NCBI GenBank assembly: GCA_039602395.1
Contig: JBCNJP010000006.1
Span: forward strand, 54,339,502-54,403,501
Length of the DNA: 64,000 nt
Source of the DNA: Deinandra increscens subsp. villosa
Taxonomy: Eukaryota > Streptophyta > Magnoliopsida > Asterales > Asteraceae
Direction: 5' to 3'
The notes below the pieces were generated by a model. The model did not search any database and was not told where the DNA came from. It saw nothing but the letters and a program-made list of their open reading frames with translations. Made by a program: the position numbers and the translations under genes. Shown here piece after piece: positions 1 through 12,249 of the stretch. Numbering within the stretch: the first letter of the stretch is position 1; every line of letters starts with the position of its first letter.

Positions 1-16
1 CCACATTTGCTCTGTT

Positions 17-3000
17 TTGCAGAGACTAAGAAAAAGTGAGGATGTGGAGCATGGTAGAATGAACTTGATCATGGGGAATAGGCGATCTTCACCTGTCACC
101 AAGATTGGAGTTTATAGTCTAGTGCTTAGTAATGGTTTTAGTTTGGATTTATTGAATTGTTGCTACTCGTCAGAAATGACACGAAACATTATTTCTTTTC
201 ATGCATTGTTCAAACAAGGTTTTAGATATTCTTTCAATGATGAGAATGGTTCTATTTCTGCTTATAAAAATGATGTTTTTTATTTTGAAGCTTTACCTTG
301 TAATGGTGTGTATGAAACTGTGATGTGTGTAGACAATTTAGGCAAAATTGTATTTCAAATTGATTCGTCTAATGGTATAGACAAAGCATGTTTGTGGCAT
401 TGCCGTCTTGGACACATTAACAAGAAACGTATGGAACAACTCCAAAAGGATGGGGTGTTGGAATCATTTGACCTAAGGCCAGATGATACATGCGAATCTT
501 GACTTTTGGGTAAGATGACAAAATCGCCTTTCACTGGATCTTGTGAAAGAGGTGAAGGTTTGTTGGATCTCATACACACAGACGTGTGTGGGCCATTCAG
601 ATCATCCACAAGGGATGCTAATCGATTCTATGTAACTTTTACTGATGATTATAGCAGATATGGTTATATCTACTTAATCAAGCATAAGTCGGAAACCTTT
701 GAAAAGTTCAAAGAGTTTAAGCAAGAAGTCGAGAATCAATTAGGCAGGAAGATAAAGATGCTCCGTTTAGATAGAGGCGGAGAGTATCTTTGTATCGAAT
801 TCCACAACTATCTCAAGGAATGTGGAATAGTTTCACAATTGACACCTCCTAGGACACCACAACTTAATGGTGTGGCTGAGAGACGCAATCGAACTTGTTG
901 GACATGGTTCGTTCCATGATGAGTCGAGCTTCACTTCCAATCTCATTCTGGGGTATGCCTTAGAGACTGCCGCCCACATTCTTAATCTTGTCCCAACAAA
1001 GAAGGTTGCCAAAACACCTCACGAAATGTGGACAGGAAGAGTTCCCTCGTTAGCACATATTAAAGTTTGGGGTTGTGAAGCATTCGTTAGACGAGAAACT
1101 CACGATAAGCTTGAACCTCGTAGTGAGAGATGTAATTTCATCGGCTATCCACAGAAGTCCTTTGGATATTTGTTCTACAGACCTAGTGAATACGTGGTCT
1201 TTGTAGCACGAAGAGGAGTCTTTTGAGAGAGAGAGCTCATATGTAAAAAGGACAGTGGGAGCACCATTGACCTTGAAGAGATTCAAGAGTCAGGCGATGA
1301 AGGAACCTCTGAAACCACTAGGGTTCAACCAGAGGAAGAGATTCCAGTTGAACCGGTTGACACTTCATTACCTCTTAGGCGTTCTGGTAGAGTTAGCATG
1401 CGACCTGAGTTCTATGGTTTCCATAAAACTACAGACGAGGACACGTTTATCAGTGATAATACACTGGTAAATTTGGATGAGCCAGCTAACTACAAGGAAG
1501 CCATGGCAGGCCCTGAGGCAGCAAAATGGAAAGAGGCAATGGACAGTGAGATCAAGTCCATGTACGACAATCAAGTTTGGAATTTGATTGATCAACAACC
1601 TAGTCGGAAGACGGTTGGTTGTAAATGGATCTTCAAGAAGAAGACAGATATGCATGGTAATGTATGCACATTCAAAGCCCGACTGGTGGCGAAGGGATTT
1701 ACTCAAACCCCAGGGATTGACTATGATGAGACCTTCTCACCAGTGGCTAAGATAAAATCTATTAGGATAATGCTAGCCATAGCTGCGTTTCATGACTATG
1801 AAATTTGGCAGATGGATGTCAAAACCGCTTTCCTAAATGGGAAGTTGGCTGAAGATGTTTACATGAGTCAGCCAGAAGGTTTTGTAGATGCTAAGTTCCC
1901 CAATAGAGTGTGAAAGCTTGAAAAATCCATTTATGGATTAAAACAAGCGTCTCGCAGTTGGAATCTTTGCTTTGATGAGAAAATCAAAGAGTGTGGCTTC
2001 TCTAGAAGTGAAGATGAGTCCTGTGTATATGTCAAAGCTAGTGGGAGTATAATCACCTTCCTGGTATTATATGTTGATGACATACTTCTTATAGGAAATG
2101 ACATTCCAACCTTGCAAGATGTTAAGCCTTGGCTTGGAAAGTGTTTCGCTATGAAGGATCTAGGAGAGGCTGCATATATTCTGGGAATAAAGATTTCAAG
2201 GGATAGAAGTAAAAGGCTAATTGGATTGAATCAGAGTACGTATTTGGATAAAGTAATGAAACGGTTCTGTATGGAGAACTCCAAGAAAGGAGATTTGCCC
2301 ATCCAGAGTAATACCAAACTAAGTAAAAGTCAGAGCCCGAGTACATATGAAGAGATAGCAGAAATGAGTAGAGTTCCATATGCTTCCGTCATTGGATCTA
2401 TCATGTACGCAATGACATGTACTCACCCTGATGTGTCTTTTGCTTTGAGCATGGTCAGTCGTTATCAGGGAAATCCAGGTAAAGCTCATTGGGTAGCGGT
2501 TAAGAATATTCTCAAGTATCTACGAAGAACTAAGGACTGGGTCCTAGTTCTTGGTGGCTGTGATACATTCAGAGTGACTGGGTATAGTGACGCCAGCTTT
2601 CAAACAGATAGGGATAATTTCCGTTCTCAAACTGGCTGGATCATTACCTTAAATGGAGGAGCAGTTACTTGGAAAAGTTCCAAGCAAGAGACAGTGGCTG
2701 ATTCTACTTGTGAATCAGAGTACATAGCAGCAAGCGAAGCATCAAAGGAGGCAATTTGGCTGAAGAATTTCATCGAAGATCTTGGAGTCATGCCGACCAT
2801 CAAGGAGCCAGTGGAACTTTTCTGTGATAATGAAGGGGCGGTTGCTTTGGCAAAGGATGCAAGAGATAATCGCCATTCAAGACATATCGACAGAAAGTAC
2901 CATTTCATCAGACATAAGGTAGAAGAAGGGTACCTCGTTGTGAAGAGGATATCATCTGAAGAGAATCCTGTAGATCCATTCACAAAGGGTCTGAGTAGGA

Positions 3001-3062
3001 TCCGACACCATCAGCATGCTAGAGGCATTGGTCTGAAGGATGATGTTATTTTTAGTAGTTAG
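17..3062 (+). pseudogene. copia pol polyprotein (integrase-RT-RNase H), broken
   Basis: The sequence encodes the copia polyprotein in fragments. At 17-502 is the gag-pre-integrase domain with the zinc-binding WHCRLGHINKKRM pattern. The integrase core follows (506-919) with HTDVCGPF, FTDDYSRYG and TPQLNGVAERRNRT. RT lies at 1398-2110 and includes MDVKTAFLNG and the catalytic YVDDILLIGND at about 2069-2101. RNase H runs to 3062 with ADSTCESEYIAASEA and the end motif ENPVDPFTKGL. Visible breaks are TGA where the zinc-finger Cys of CES(C) is expected (500-502), a frameshift at about 893 within the RRNRT(LL) segment, further loss of frame near 1200-1260, and TGA for the Trp of V(W)KLEKSIYGLKQ at about 1912. 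The protein would have copied element RNA to DNA and integrated it. The copy is dead; the lineage within copia was not assigned. Confidence 0.9.
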
Positions 3063-3921
3063 GTTGAAACTTATTACAAAGTAAATGTAATTGACTTTTG
3101 GTGATTGAATAATGGAGAATTATTTATGAGTTTGTTTACTACCTTTTGTCAGTTGTTTATTATTGTGTTTTGCATGTTTTACTTCCTGAATGATTAGATT
3201 ATTCAAAAACTCCACAGTCAATCATACTTTTGGAAGTAAGTAGTGAATTAAGACTGTCATGAATGGAACTGTAGATTGTCTAAGGAGGTTAGACATGGCA
3301 ATGGCATTGCTGCAATATTCATGAGTACTTTGAAATAGAGATTAAAGTATTGGATTAACCCACGCTCAGAGAATTACTTCATGGAATTCATCACGGGTAA
3401 TTCTGAGATGATAATATCTTATAATCTTTAAACGGAGATATATGAGTTGTGGTTTACAAGTCAGTTGTGCATTGATGACACGTAAACGCACTGGTAACTC
3501 GATGTTATAAAACGTGTTGTTGTGCATGATTTGATGAGTAGATGGTGCAAGCATATAAGTCAAAGTTTATTCGTTCCTTTTGCCCTAACGGGAAAAGCGA
3601 TATCTTTGGGCCCCTCGGTGATTTGATGTTGACTTATAGTGCCGGGCCCGGTCAGAACTGAATTGATGTGTTCAATTGGAAGTTCTAAGTCATTATAAAT
3701 CGGAAATCGGGAAACAAAATACTGAACAATGAGATTGATTATATTCCATGTCTCATGTTCGAATGATATCTTGTAGAACGGAGGATTATATGATCTTTTA
3801 TCTTAGGACACATTATTGACTAGATCAGAGTTCGACAGCGTTCATTGGAAGCTACAATTTGCTGATCAATTAGGAAGTTACAATGGCAATAATAGTTATT
3901 AGACTTATCCAAGTGGGAGAC
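3063..3921 (+). other. copia 3' untranslated region with polypurine tract
   Basis: There are 859 bases between the pol stop and the LTR without a convincing gene on either strand. It ends in the polypurine tract AAGTGGGAGAC directly before the LTR. A 3' non-coding part of this size is common in plant copia elements. Confidence 0.6.
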
Positions 3922-4652
3922 TGTTGGATTAGGTGTCTAAGCCTATAACTATAACTGATAGCAGCACAGTCCTTTTGGGTTGCCCTCAAGACTCGGTATA
4001 TGGAGAATTAATAGAAAGGGGAAAAATAAATGGTTTATTAATTATTATGGTTTAATAATTAATTAGACAAAAACTATTTGGGAGGTTAATTAACAGTTTG
4101 TTAATTGAAAGGGATATATAATAATTAATCAATAGTTGGTTAAATTAGGAAAGGATTGTATCCCACATTGGTATTTTCAAAAATCCCTTGTGGCAAGGGA
4201 ATTTCGAAAATTATGACCTAATCCCACATTGGTGGAATTAAAAAGTATGGAGGTTATCCAAGGCTATAAATAGAGGCCTTAAGGATTCATTCCAACCCGC
4301 TCATCAAGGCTTGAGTATTCGCCTCCTTCTTTCTCCCTCCTTGTGGAAGAACTCCTTATAGTTCATCCCACCCTTAGTTTATATTCTTCTTCGAGTCCTT
4401 GGGTGTGATCTCATTAGAGGCACGACGATTGTGGTGCTTGCTTCCTTGAAGTCAAGAAGGATTATTATAGTTGTTTACTATAACAACTAAGAGGTATGTA
4501 ACCCTATCTGTCTTAGCAATTTATTTATTTATTTAATTTGATTGTTTGCTAGGGTTTATTATATGTTCATAGTTATAGGTTCAATTATGAAAACATAGAT
4601 CATGTTTTAGGTTGCATGCACCCTTAATTGTTTAAGTTTGCTTGTAGTGCCT
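3922..4652 (+). repeat. 3' LTR of the copia element
   Basis: The LTR starts with TGTTGGATTAGG immediately after the polypurine tract. It contains a good TATA box (GGCTATAAATAGAGGCC, about 4262-4278), which separates U3 from R. The CA end is not certain: GAAACCCA near 4652 is a candidate, and no second LTR is in the window to confirm it. Confidence 0.65.
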
Positions 4653-4920
4653 GAAACCCATCAAATATCTCACTAGGAGACTTCATGAGTGGTGTGAATT
4701 CGTCAAAGCGATTGGTCATACCTGAAGATGATTCCGGGGCCCTTCCGCCCCTAGAGCCGTATGGGGACCCTGACGGCCTTTTCTCTGGGGTCCCTCGAGT
4801 TCTAGTTTGTGGACCTCCATGACGGGAGTACGTCTTTCCTTTAGGGTAGGGGCTTCCGTTGTCTCTTTTCGCTCCCCATTCTTTTGCTTTCTAACCAGTG
4901 TCTTTGCCCCTTATGTAGGC

Positions 4921-5976
4921 TCAGACGCAATCCATGAGAGCGTCAAAGGTTGCAGGGAACTCTTCTCCCAGCTTCTCACATAACTGGGAGTTTCTAACGC
5001 CCTGTATGAAGCTACTTATCTTCATTACCTCCGGTACATCCCTGATGTACATACTCTCTTCTTTGTAGTGGTTCATGAAGGCTTCCATATTTTCCTCGTC
5101 CTTCCTACGAATGTGGAGTATTTTATTGGGGTTCCTTGTCGTCTTCTTTTGCTCACTGAAGTATTTGAGGAACTTTTCCCTTAACTCCTCATAACTGTCA
5201 ACGCTCTTGGGAGGCAAGGTATCAAACCAAAGCCTCGTGTTGCCTGTCAAGGTTGACACAAACATGTGACACCACGTAGGTAAGGTACAGGCCCCCGCAG
5301 CCCCTGCGGCTCGGATAGCATGCAAGTGATCCTCCGGGTCTTGAGTCCCGTCGTATTTACCTACCGAGGGAGGTAATCGGATCTTCTTTTGGATTGGGGC
5401 TTAAGATATCCTCTCCGTGAACTTGGAGGTGTCTTGGAGATCTGAAGACTTGTATGGTATAGCCATGGGATCTACTTCATCGACCTTGTCTCCCCCCTTC
5501 GAGGGTTTTACGGGCTTCTTTCCCTTTTGCTCTTTCATCCAAGGCCTTCAACACTTCTATTACCAAGTTACCCATTCCCTCGGGGGGTTCCGGTCACTCG
5601 CCTTTGCCTTCATTTGCCTCGGCTCGTCTTCGTCCTGAGATTCGTCATGATCTGAGTAGCCCCCGTCGTACCGACGGAACAAGTTTCTTGGCGACATCTC
5701 CCTTTCTTCGTCCTTTTCTAACTCGAACAGACGAGCTTTCAGAGTGTCTCTGTTGTTCTTGACGAACTCCGGGGTGATGAGCTCTTCTTTTCTGGCGCCG
5801 TCTTCTCTTTTACTACTTTCTTTCTCTGAAATTTCTTCCGGAACTTTCTTTCTTGCGTCAGACACGAGGGTGAATCGTTTGGTGGTAAGGTCGATAGTGC
5901 TCTGGTCGGTCACTCCGGGCGTTTTGAAGCCTGGCGGAGGAACGGCAACGTCATCTTCTTCCGTCATTTCCACCAA
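4921..5976 (-). pseudogene. gypsy gag, fragmented
   Basis: Two minus-strand pieces belong together. The first (5976-5560, 138 aa) is hydrophilic and acidic with EEDDVAVPPPGFKTPG and DHDESQDEDEPRQ. The second (5325-4921, 134 aa) is a typical retrotransposon gag core with LTGNTRLWFDTLP, SYEELREKFLKYFSEQK and FIQGVRNSQLCEKL. The linking stretch 5559-5326 is out of frame or carries stops, so the gene is not translatable as one protein. No zinc knuckle remains. Gag would form the virus-like particle of the element in the cytoplasm. Confidence 0.75.
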
Positions 5977-6017
5977 AGTGCTTTTCCTCGAGTGATTTAT
6001 AGACCAAAATATGTGCC

Positions 6018-6035
6018 GATCCCACGGATGGCGCC
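6018..6035 (-). promoter_or_regulatory. Primer binding site of the gypsy remnant
   Basis: The minus strand reads TGGCGCCATCCGTGGGATC directly downstream of an LTR end (ACGCAACA). The same TGGCGCCATCCG start is found in the young gypsy element at 27905, which supports a tRNA primer site of the same type. Confidence 0.75.
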
Positions 6036-6037
6036 AA

Positions 6038-6606
6038 TGTTGCGTCCCAGAATCCCGGGGGGGTGGTATTCTTCCTGGTTAGCGACTTCAAAGTATCTTG
6101 CAAGGTGTTGAGGTATCCTACAAAACAAGAAACACCGTTAGCCTTGACACGAAGGGCCCCGAAGGGGGTCTTCATGACCAAGCTCCGGCGTGAGAGAAAG
6201 AGTTTGCTTGTCGGAAATAGGCCGGAATAGTAGAGAGAGATTTCAAGAGTTCAGAGGACTTAACTTATTTCTGGCTTGCCTTTCCTTTTATACTCGAAGC
6301 TTTCCTTCTCGCATTTAATGCTGCAGGGAGCATTTAATGCTCCCGACATGCAGCTTCTCCTAACGACATGGGGGACTATTTGTACGGAGGCCCTTTCGTG
6401 GTCCAGGAGGCCCGTCCCTGGCTTCCTTTGTCATTTGGAGCCGTCACATCGCCGCTCTCCTATTCCCGAGGCCAGTGCCTAGTCCCATCTCGTCAGAGAT
6501 GTACCTTAAAGGAATATTTTAATTCCTTTTGCTCTCACGCGGGCCCTTCCGCCCCTGGCGCTTCTCCTTTAAGCTTTGGATATCCTTTATTGAGCCTTTG
6601 TCCTTC
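6038..6606 (-). repeat. LTR of the gypsy remnant
   Basis: On the plus strand it starts TGTTGCGTCCCAGAATCCC, the complement of an LTR 3' end, immediately next to the PBS. The outer end is estimated from where the Athila-like ORF homology starts (about 6607). No partner LTR is present to define it. Confidence 0.55.
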
Positions 6607-7155
6607 TTAGAGGCCATTTGTGGGTATATCTGTACCCCTCAAACTCCTCCTAAACTCAGATGTAGCCACCTCCTCCTGTGTATAAAAACCTAACACGACA
6701 GCAAACTTAGGCACGCTCATCTCAAACAATCTCCTACCGAGAGCAAATGAAACACAAACCGGGGAGTCAAACTCCTTCAGATCATACTTCCATGTCGAAT
6801 GGAACTCCACGGTCAGCTCCCGGTACTAGGGTCCATCACAAGCCAAAACTCGCATCCATCTCTCATCTAACAGCTGCTCCAACCTAGCCCTTGATCCCAT
6901 CCTATCCATCATCTCCCAATCGAACGTCCTATGCTGGAGCAAGTATAGGCGCACGAACGTCTCACATCTCTCACCCTCATAAGTACCCTCGAACTGTAGC
7001 AGGGTATGGTCCTCAATCCGACGCTCATCAACCAGAGGCAACTCCACCTCATAGTCTGGTAACACCTCCGGTGCCAAATACCGGATCCTCGGTCTGTTAT
7101 GGATAGTCTTTGTCGTCTTTTGCTTCTTCCTCGACCCACTACCCGAAGCGTCCAT
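6607..7155 (-). pseudogene. Athila env-position ORF, truncated
   Basis: A minus-strand ORF begins at ATG 7155 (MDASGSGSRKKQKTTK). It is preceded directly by a good splice acceptor (TTTTGCAG), which fits expression by splicing, as is usual for the third ORF of Athila elements. The protein continues with LLQFEGTYEGERCETFVRLY and, after an in-frame TAG near 6826, with FHSTWKYDLKEFDSPVCVSF and FAVVLGFYTQEEV. This resembles the plant Athila ORF-1 family of unknown function, recalled from general knowledge and not searched. It stops at 6607 against the gypsy remnant. A role as an envelope protein is only inferred from position; no clear membrane segment is seen. Confidence 0.6.
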
Positions 7156-8561
7156 ACCTGCAAAACAGATTAAACAGTGATATCCAAGCAGCACATAATC
7201 ACAAACTATTTTATTTTTTATAAATACAAGAAATAAAAGAAAAACTAACTCCAAAACACATTGATTTAAAGAAAGAACAAAAAAAATTTAGAAAAATCGG
7301 TCATGACCCGTTCATTTATAGTTCAAACGAGCCCAACTGTCCCAAACCAATCCCAGCCAAACATTTACCCACAACAGAATGGACAAAAACAATTAGCAAC
7401 CATGTTGTAAGGGTCCTCTAAACTCCCAGGTCTATCTCTAATCAGCCAAGTAAAAGAATTTGATGAGAATCGCCGCACGCCAACTAGTGATCTCAATTCC
7501 TATCCAACAGCACCTAATTCCTATCAACTATCCGACAACGCAAACTTGTAGGGACCAGTTCAATCAACATAATAACTAAAAGAGATCATAAGGTTTAGCA
7601 GGCCACGAAGAACACAAGAATGAAACATTCCTAGCTAAAATACACAAAATCAAAATAAAATGTAACAGGAAACAAAGATTAGTACCTGGGATCGCGAAAT
7701 TGCAAAAGGAAGTGAAATGGGTGAACTGTGACGGTGGTCGGTCCTCTGTGAATCTCCGACGAGCTCACTGTGACAGAGGTGAATGATGTAGGTGAGACGG
7801 GATTAACACAATGGCGGCTGGAGAATGGCTACGGAGGTAGGCGGCGGCGGCGGCGGCGTGGGTAAGGGGGTGAAGTGAATGGCGGGGTGTCGGATGTGGA
7901 GGATGATTGTCTGAGTGGCGGTGGTTGCGGCATTTGGAGGGTGGAGGGTGAACGTCGATGGTGGTGGTGGTGAATCGGTGGAGGTGGTGGTTGGACGTCG
8001 GTGGAGGTAGCGAATGATGGTTGTGGTTCGGTGATGGTACAGGTCATGGAATTAGGGTTTAAAAAATGAATTGGGGGTGAAACAGGTGATTTAAACCGAG
8101 ATATTTTTCTCGGTCGGTTACTTGCAAGCGTATCCCTTGCATCTACCATCTCATCAGGCGATACGCCTGAAGACCGTTGACGACACTTTGACCCTCAACC
8201 CCAAGCGTATGGCTTGGAGTAATGCTCAGCCCAGGCGATATGCTTGGAACAAGATTTCCATCGAATTTTTGAGATTTTCCATACTTAGTCAATTTTTCGA
8301 TGTTTTCAAAAATTCTCATCACCCTGTGTTTTCAAGTCCTGCTAATTGATACTAACCAATACATACCTGGGACTCCATTTTCGCATGAATTCGCGCTTCC
8401 AACTATCTTCAATTCCCTGAAACATCGAACAAACACACAAACGCAAAAACCGAAAAACATGAAAAACGAAAAACACAAACACACGAAAATAATAAAAACA
8501 AACAAGCAACTACTATACAAACTCTACACCTCGGATTTTCACCGAGTACTTACCTCCTCAC
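7156..8561 (-). other. Spacer between Athila pol and env-position ORF, with palindromes
   Basis: About 1.4 kb without a convincing gene. The part near 7829-8150 reads as a Pro/His/Arg-rich low-complexity ORF and is probably not coding. At 8123-8247 it holds four short inverted repeats around a GCGTATC/GCGATAC core: 8123-8141, 8154-8170 (TCAGGCG-ATA-CGCCTGA), 8201-8217 and 8230-8247. The same design recurs in the Athila LTR and in the chromovirus LTR. Confidence 0.6.
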
Positions 8562-11500
8562 TCATTCTCCATCAATTTCGGGGAGGGCCAACATCTCCTC
8601 GTCTTTTTCTATTGGACCTCCGATGTAATGCTTCAGACGATGACCATTGACCTTCCACGTTCTACCATCAGACTCAAGCTCCACTATTCCATACGGGAAC
8701 ACTTCTTTCTCCATAAACGGTCCACTCCAGCGGGACTTCAACTTACCTGGAAACAGTCTAAGACGCGAATCATACAATAACACCCTATCCCCACACTTAA
8801 ACTCTTTCCTACCTTTCAACCGACTATCATGCAACGCTTTGGTTTCTCTCCTTATAACTCCAAGACTTCTCATAAGCTTCGTTCCTCAACTCTTCCACCT
8901 CATGGATTTGAAGAAACCGGTCTTTCGTGGCTTTAGCTAGATCAATGTTAACCGCTCTAATGGCCCAATAGGCTTTATGTTCAAGCTCGACCGGTAGATG
9001 ACACGTTTTCCCATAAACCATCATAAAGGGCGTGGTTCCAATGGGTGTTTTGAAAGCAGTGCGAAAAGCCCATAACGCATAATCTAACTTATCAGACCAA
9101 TCCTTGCGACTATTCCCGATAGTTTTCTCCAAAATCCGTTTCACCCCTCGGTTAACGTTCTTTACTTGACCACTCGTTTGCGAATGATACGTAGGCGATG
9201 TCCTATGGTTCACTCCGTACTTCGCTAACACCTTCTCCATTTGGGCATTGCAAAAATGCGTGCCCCTATCACTAATCGGCACCTTACGGGTTCCAAACCT
9301 ACTAAACAACTTCTTCAAAAACTTCACTACCACTCGCACATCATTTGTAGGTAAGGCTTGAGCCTCCACCCACTTAGAAACATAGTCTATCGCAACGAGG
9401 ATGTACCGATTTCCCCGTGATGGAGGAAATGGCCCCATGAAATCAATGCCCCATATGTCAAAAACTTCAACACTCTGGATAGGATGTTGGGGCATCTCAT
9501 TCCGGGATGAGATGTTACCAATACGCTGACAGACATCGCATATCTTCACAAACTCATGAGCATCCTTAAACAAAGTCGGCCAGTAGAATCCTGAATCTAA
9601 AACTTTCCTAGCAGTATAGGATGGCACAAAATGCCCACCTGGTAAGCCCTTATGACAATGCCTAAGGATATCTAACCCCTCCTCTCTACTCACACATCTC
9701 CTAAACGATTCATCAATTCCTATACGAAACAAGTATGGAGCATCCCAAATGTAATGTCTAGAATCAGAAATGAATTTTTTTTCTCTGTTGGGATGTCATA
9801 CCATCCATCAGCATGCCATGTGCTAAATAATTCGCCATGTCAGAAAACCATGGCATGCCTTGCTCTTCCGCACTCGTCAATCCTACAAACTCTCCACTCA
9901 CTGTCATAGCACTCTCAAATGGAAAAGTGTCCCCGATGGCTTCCTCTCTTAGTTTCTCTCTCTCTCTCTCGGGGTCCTCAAGGCGCGACAGGTGGTCGGC
10001 CGCTACGTTCTCCGCCCCCTTCTTATCCCTAATCTCTATATCAAACTCAGACAACAAAAGAATCCACCTAATCAAAGGAGGTTTCGGGTCCTTCTTCGCA
10101 AACAAGTATCGTAATGCAGCGTGATCAATGTAAACAATGGTTTTGGACAGAACGAGGTGAGAACGGAATTTGTTAAATGCGTAATCAACGGCGAGAAGCT
10201 GCTTTTCTATGGTCGTGTAATTCTCCTGAGCGTTGTCTAAGGTCTTACTCGCGTAGTAAATGGGATGGAAGTGTTTGTCCCTACGTTGCCCTAAAACTGC
10301 CCCTACCGCAAAGTCACTAGCATCGCACATAAGCTCAAACGTAAAGTCCAATCGGGGGCTATCAGAATAGGCGCACTCACTAACCTCTCTTTCAAAAATT
10401 CAAACGCCTTCAAACAACTCTCATCGAACTCAAAAGCAACATCCTTCTCTAAGAGACGGGTCATGGGTCTAGTGATTTTGGAAAAATCCTTAATGAACCT
10501 ACGATAGAACCCGGCATGACCTAAGAAACTCCTAACAGATTTGACACTAGTGGGTGGTGGAAGTTTGCTAATCGTCTCGATCTTAGCTCTATCAACCTCA
10601 ATACCTGCACGGGAAATCTTATGACCTAAAACTATTCCCTCAGTGACCATGAAATGACATTTCTCCCAAATTAGCATCAATTTGGTCTCTATGCACCTAG
10701 CTAACATCATCTCCAAATTACCTAAACACTGATCGAAGGAACTCCCGAATACAGGAAAATCGTCCATAAACACCTCCATGGAAGTCTCGATCATGTCCTG
10801 AAAGATGGCCACCATACACCTCTGAAATGTGGCCGGAGCGTTACATAACCCGAATGGCATACGCCGATACGCGAAGGTACCGTACGGCCATGTGAAGGTG
10901 GTTTTCTCCTGATCCTCGGGTGCAATAGGAATCTGGAAATAACCTGAAAATCCGTCGAGAAAACAGTAGTACTGCTGACCCGACAAACGCTCCAACATCT
11001 GATCGATAAAGGGTAATGGGAAGTGGTCTTTCCTAGTGGCATCGTTAATCTTACGGTAATATATACACACACGCCATCCTGTGACGGTCCTACTCGAGAT
11101 CAACTCATGTTTCTCATTCATCACAACCGTCATACCCCCCTTCTTCGGAACTACCTGGACTGGGCTAACCCATGTAGAATCGGAAATCGGATAAATCAAT
11201 CCCGCATCCAGTAGCTTGAGAACTTCCTTCTTCACAACCTCCTTCATGTTTGGATTCAAGCGCCTCTGAGGTTGGACTACAGGTTTATACTCATCCTCCA
11301 TGAGTATGCGATGCGTGCAAAACAAAGGGCTTATGCCCTTGATGTCAGACAATCTCCACGCAATCGCCTGCTTGTGCGCTCGCAAAACCTGTATCAACTT
11401 CTTCTTCTCCTCCTCCGTCAAAGTGGCAGAAATGATGACGGGCAAACGGGAATCACCCTCTAAGAATGTGTACTCTAAATGAGACGGTAACTCCTTAAGC

Positions 11501-11700
11501 TCTAACGCTGGTGGTTCCTCTACAGATGGTTTTTCTCCTAATTCCTCCTCTTCACTAATCTCCAAGACCTCATGACTTTCCTCAATTATCTCATCCTCTA
11601 ACTCCTGATCATCATTCACACTAGATTCACTATCTCGCCTAACCAAATCAGCCACACATATAATCCAAGCAACAATCCATGTGAGAAATAAAAGAATCAA
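8562..11700 (-). pseudogene. Athila-like pol: RT, RNase H, integrase
   Basis: RT (11700-10303) shows the finger and palm motifs WVSPVQVVPKKGG, FLDGFSGYFQIPIAPED, MPFGLCNAPATFQRCM and the catalytic FMDDF. It goes out of frame at the start of RNase H, which continues at 10351-9764 (MCDASDFAVGAVLGQ, YASKTLDNAQENY, AADHLSRLED). Integrase (9732-8827) has the HHCC finger (ICDVCQRIG) and the core Asp residues in WGIDFMGPF and ISDRGTHF. The third catalytic position, normally GQVE, reads GQVKNVNRG, so the Glu is replaced by Lys. A C-terminal tail (8873-8562) with FKCGDRVLLYDSRLRLFPGKL closes pol. The frameshifts plus the lost Glu indicate a dead enzyme. Confidence 0.9.
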
Positions 11701-11808
11701 TGAAATAGACAGAATCGTCCTGGCCTAAAGTATGCTTCATGGACTGCATGATGTCGAATGTGATTGTCTCATCCCCTACACGAAGTGTGATCTTCCCATC
11801 ATAGACAT

Positions 11809-11954
11809 CGATCAATGCCTTGGCGGTGCGCAGAAATGGGCGTCCTAGGATGAGTGGACATTTTTCATCAACCTCCATATCCGATCAATGCCTTGGCGGT
11901 GCGCAGAAATGGGCGTCCTAGGATGAGTGGACATTTTTCATCAACCTCCATATC
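11809..11954 (-). repeat. 73-bp tandem duplication inside the Athila protease
   Basis: The 73 bases 11809-11881 are repeated at 11882-11954 without visible change. The unit encodes the protease stretch DEKCPLILGRPFLRTAKALI. Because 73 is not a multiple of three, the duplication shifts the frame and splits protease from RT. Confidence 0.9.
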
Positions 11955-12236
11955 CAAAATCATGAAATCCACGGGGAAAACAAACTTATCTACTTTCACT
12001 AGAACGTTTTCCAACACTCCCCGTGGATACGTAACGGATCGGTCCGCTAAGGAGATACTCATGCGCGTTGGAGTCGGATCGCCTAGGCCTAGCTTTTCAT
12101 ATATGGAATATGGCATCAGGTTGATGCTAGCACCTAGATCTGCCAACGTGTGGTTCACAGTCGAGCTACCAAACAAACACGGGATCGTGAAGATGCCCGG
12201 ATCTGTCAGTTTCTGTGGTAACTTGTTCTGGACCAC
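11868..12236 (-). pseudogene. Athila-like aspartic protease
   Basis: The fragment carries the retropepsin active-site stretch DLGASINLMPYSIYEKLGLG (Asp-Leu-Gly-Ala) and the flap/C-terminal motif CPLILGRPFLRTAKALI. It would cut the gag-pol polyprotein. It is separated from gag by a frame change near 12240-12290 and from RT by the 73-bp tandem duplication. Confidence 0.85.
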
Positions 12237-12249
12237 CGCAGAGCATCTT

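Larger units (their letters stand above)
1..4652 (+). mobile_element. Degenerate Ty1/copia LTR retrotransposon, 3' part
   Basis: The window opens inside a copia element read left to right. Domain order is gag-pre-integrase, integrase core, reverse transcriptase, RNase H, then a long 3' untranslated part, a polypurine tract (AAGTGGGAGAC, 3911-3921) and a 3' LTR. Integrase before RT is diagnostic of copia. The 5' LTR, PBS and gag lie outside the window. The right edge at about 4652 is approximate because the left LTR is not available for comparison. Several stops and frameshifts make it non-functional. Confidence 0.9.
4653..6606 (-). mobile_element. Ty3/gypsy remnant: LTR, PBS and gag only
   Basis: Read on the minus strand the order is LTR (about 6606-6038), PBS (6035-6018), an N-terminal acidic gag region and a retrotransposon gag domain ending near 4921, after which the element is cut off against the copia LTR. 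Pol is absent. It abuts the end of the Athila-like env-position ORF, so it was either inserted into that element or joined to it by deletion. Confidence 0.75.

Noticed and set aside
7829..8149. Pro/His/Arg-rich 106-aa frame
   Set aside because: Low-complexity composition from GGTGGT/GGCGGC repeats in a retroelement spacer; no domain, no start context.
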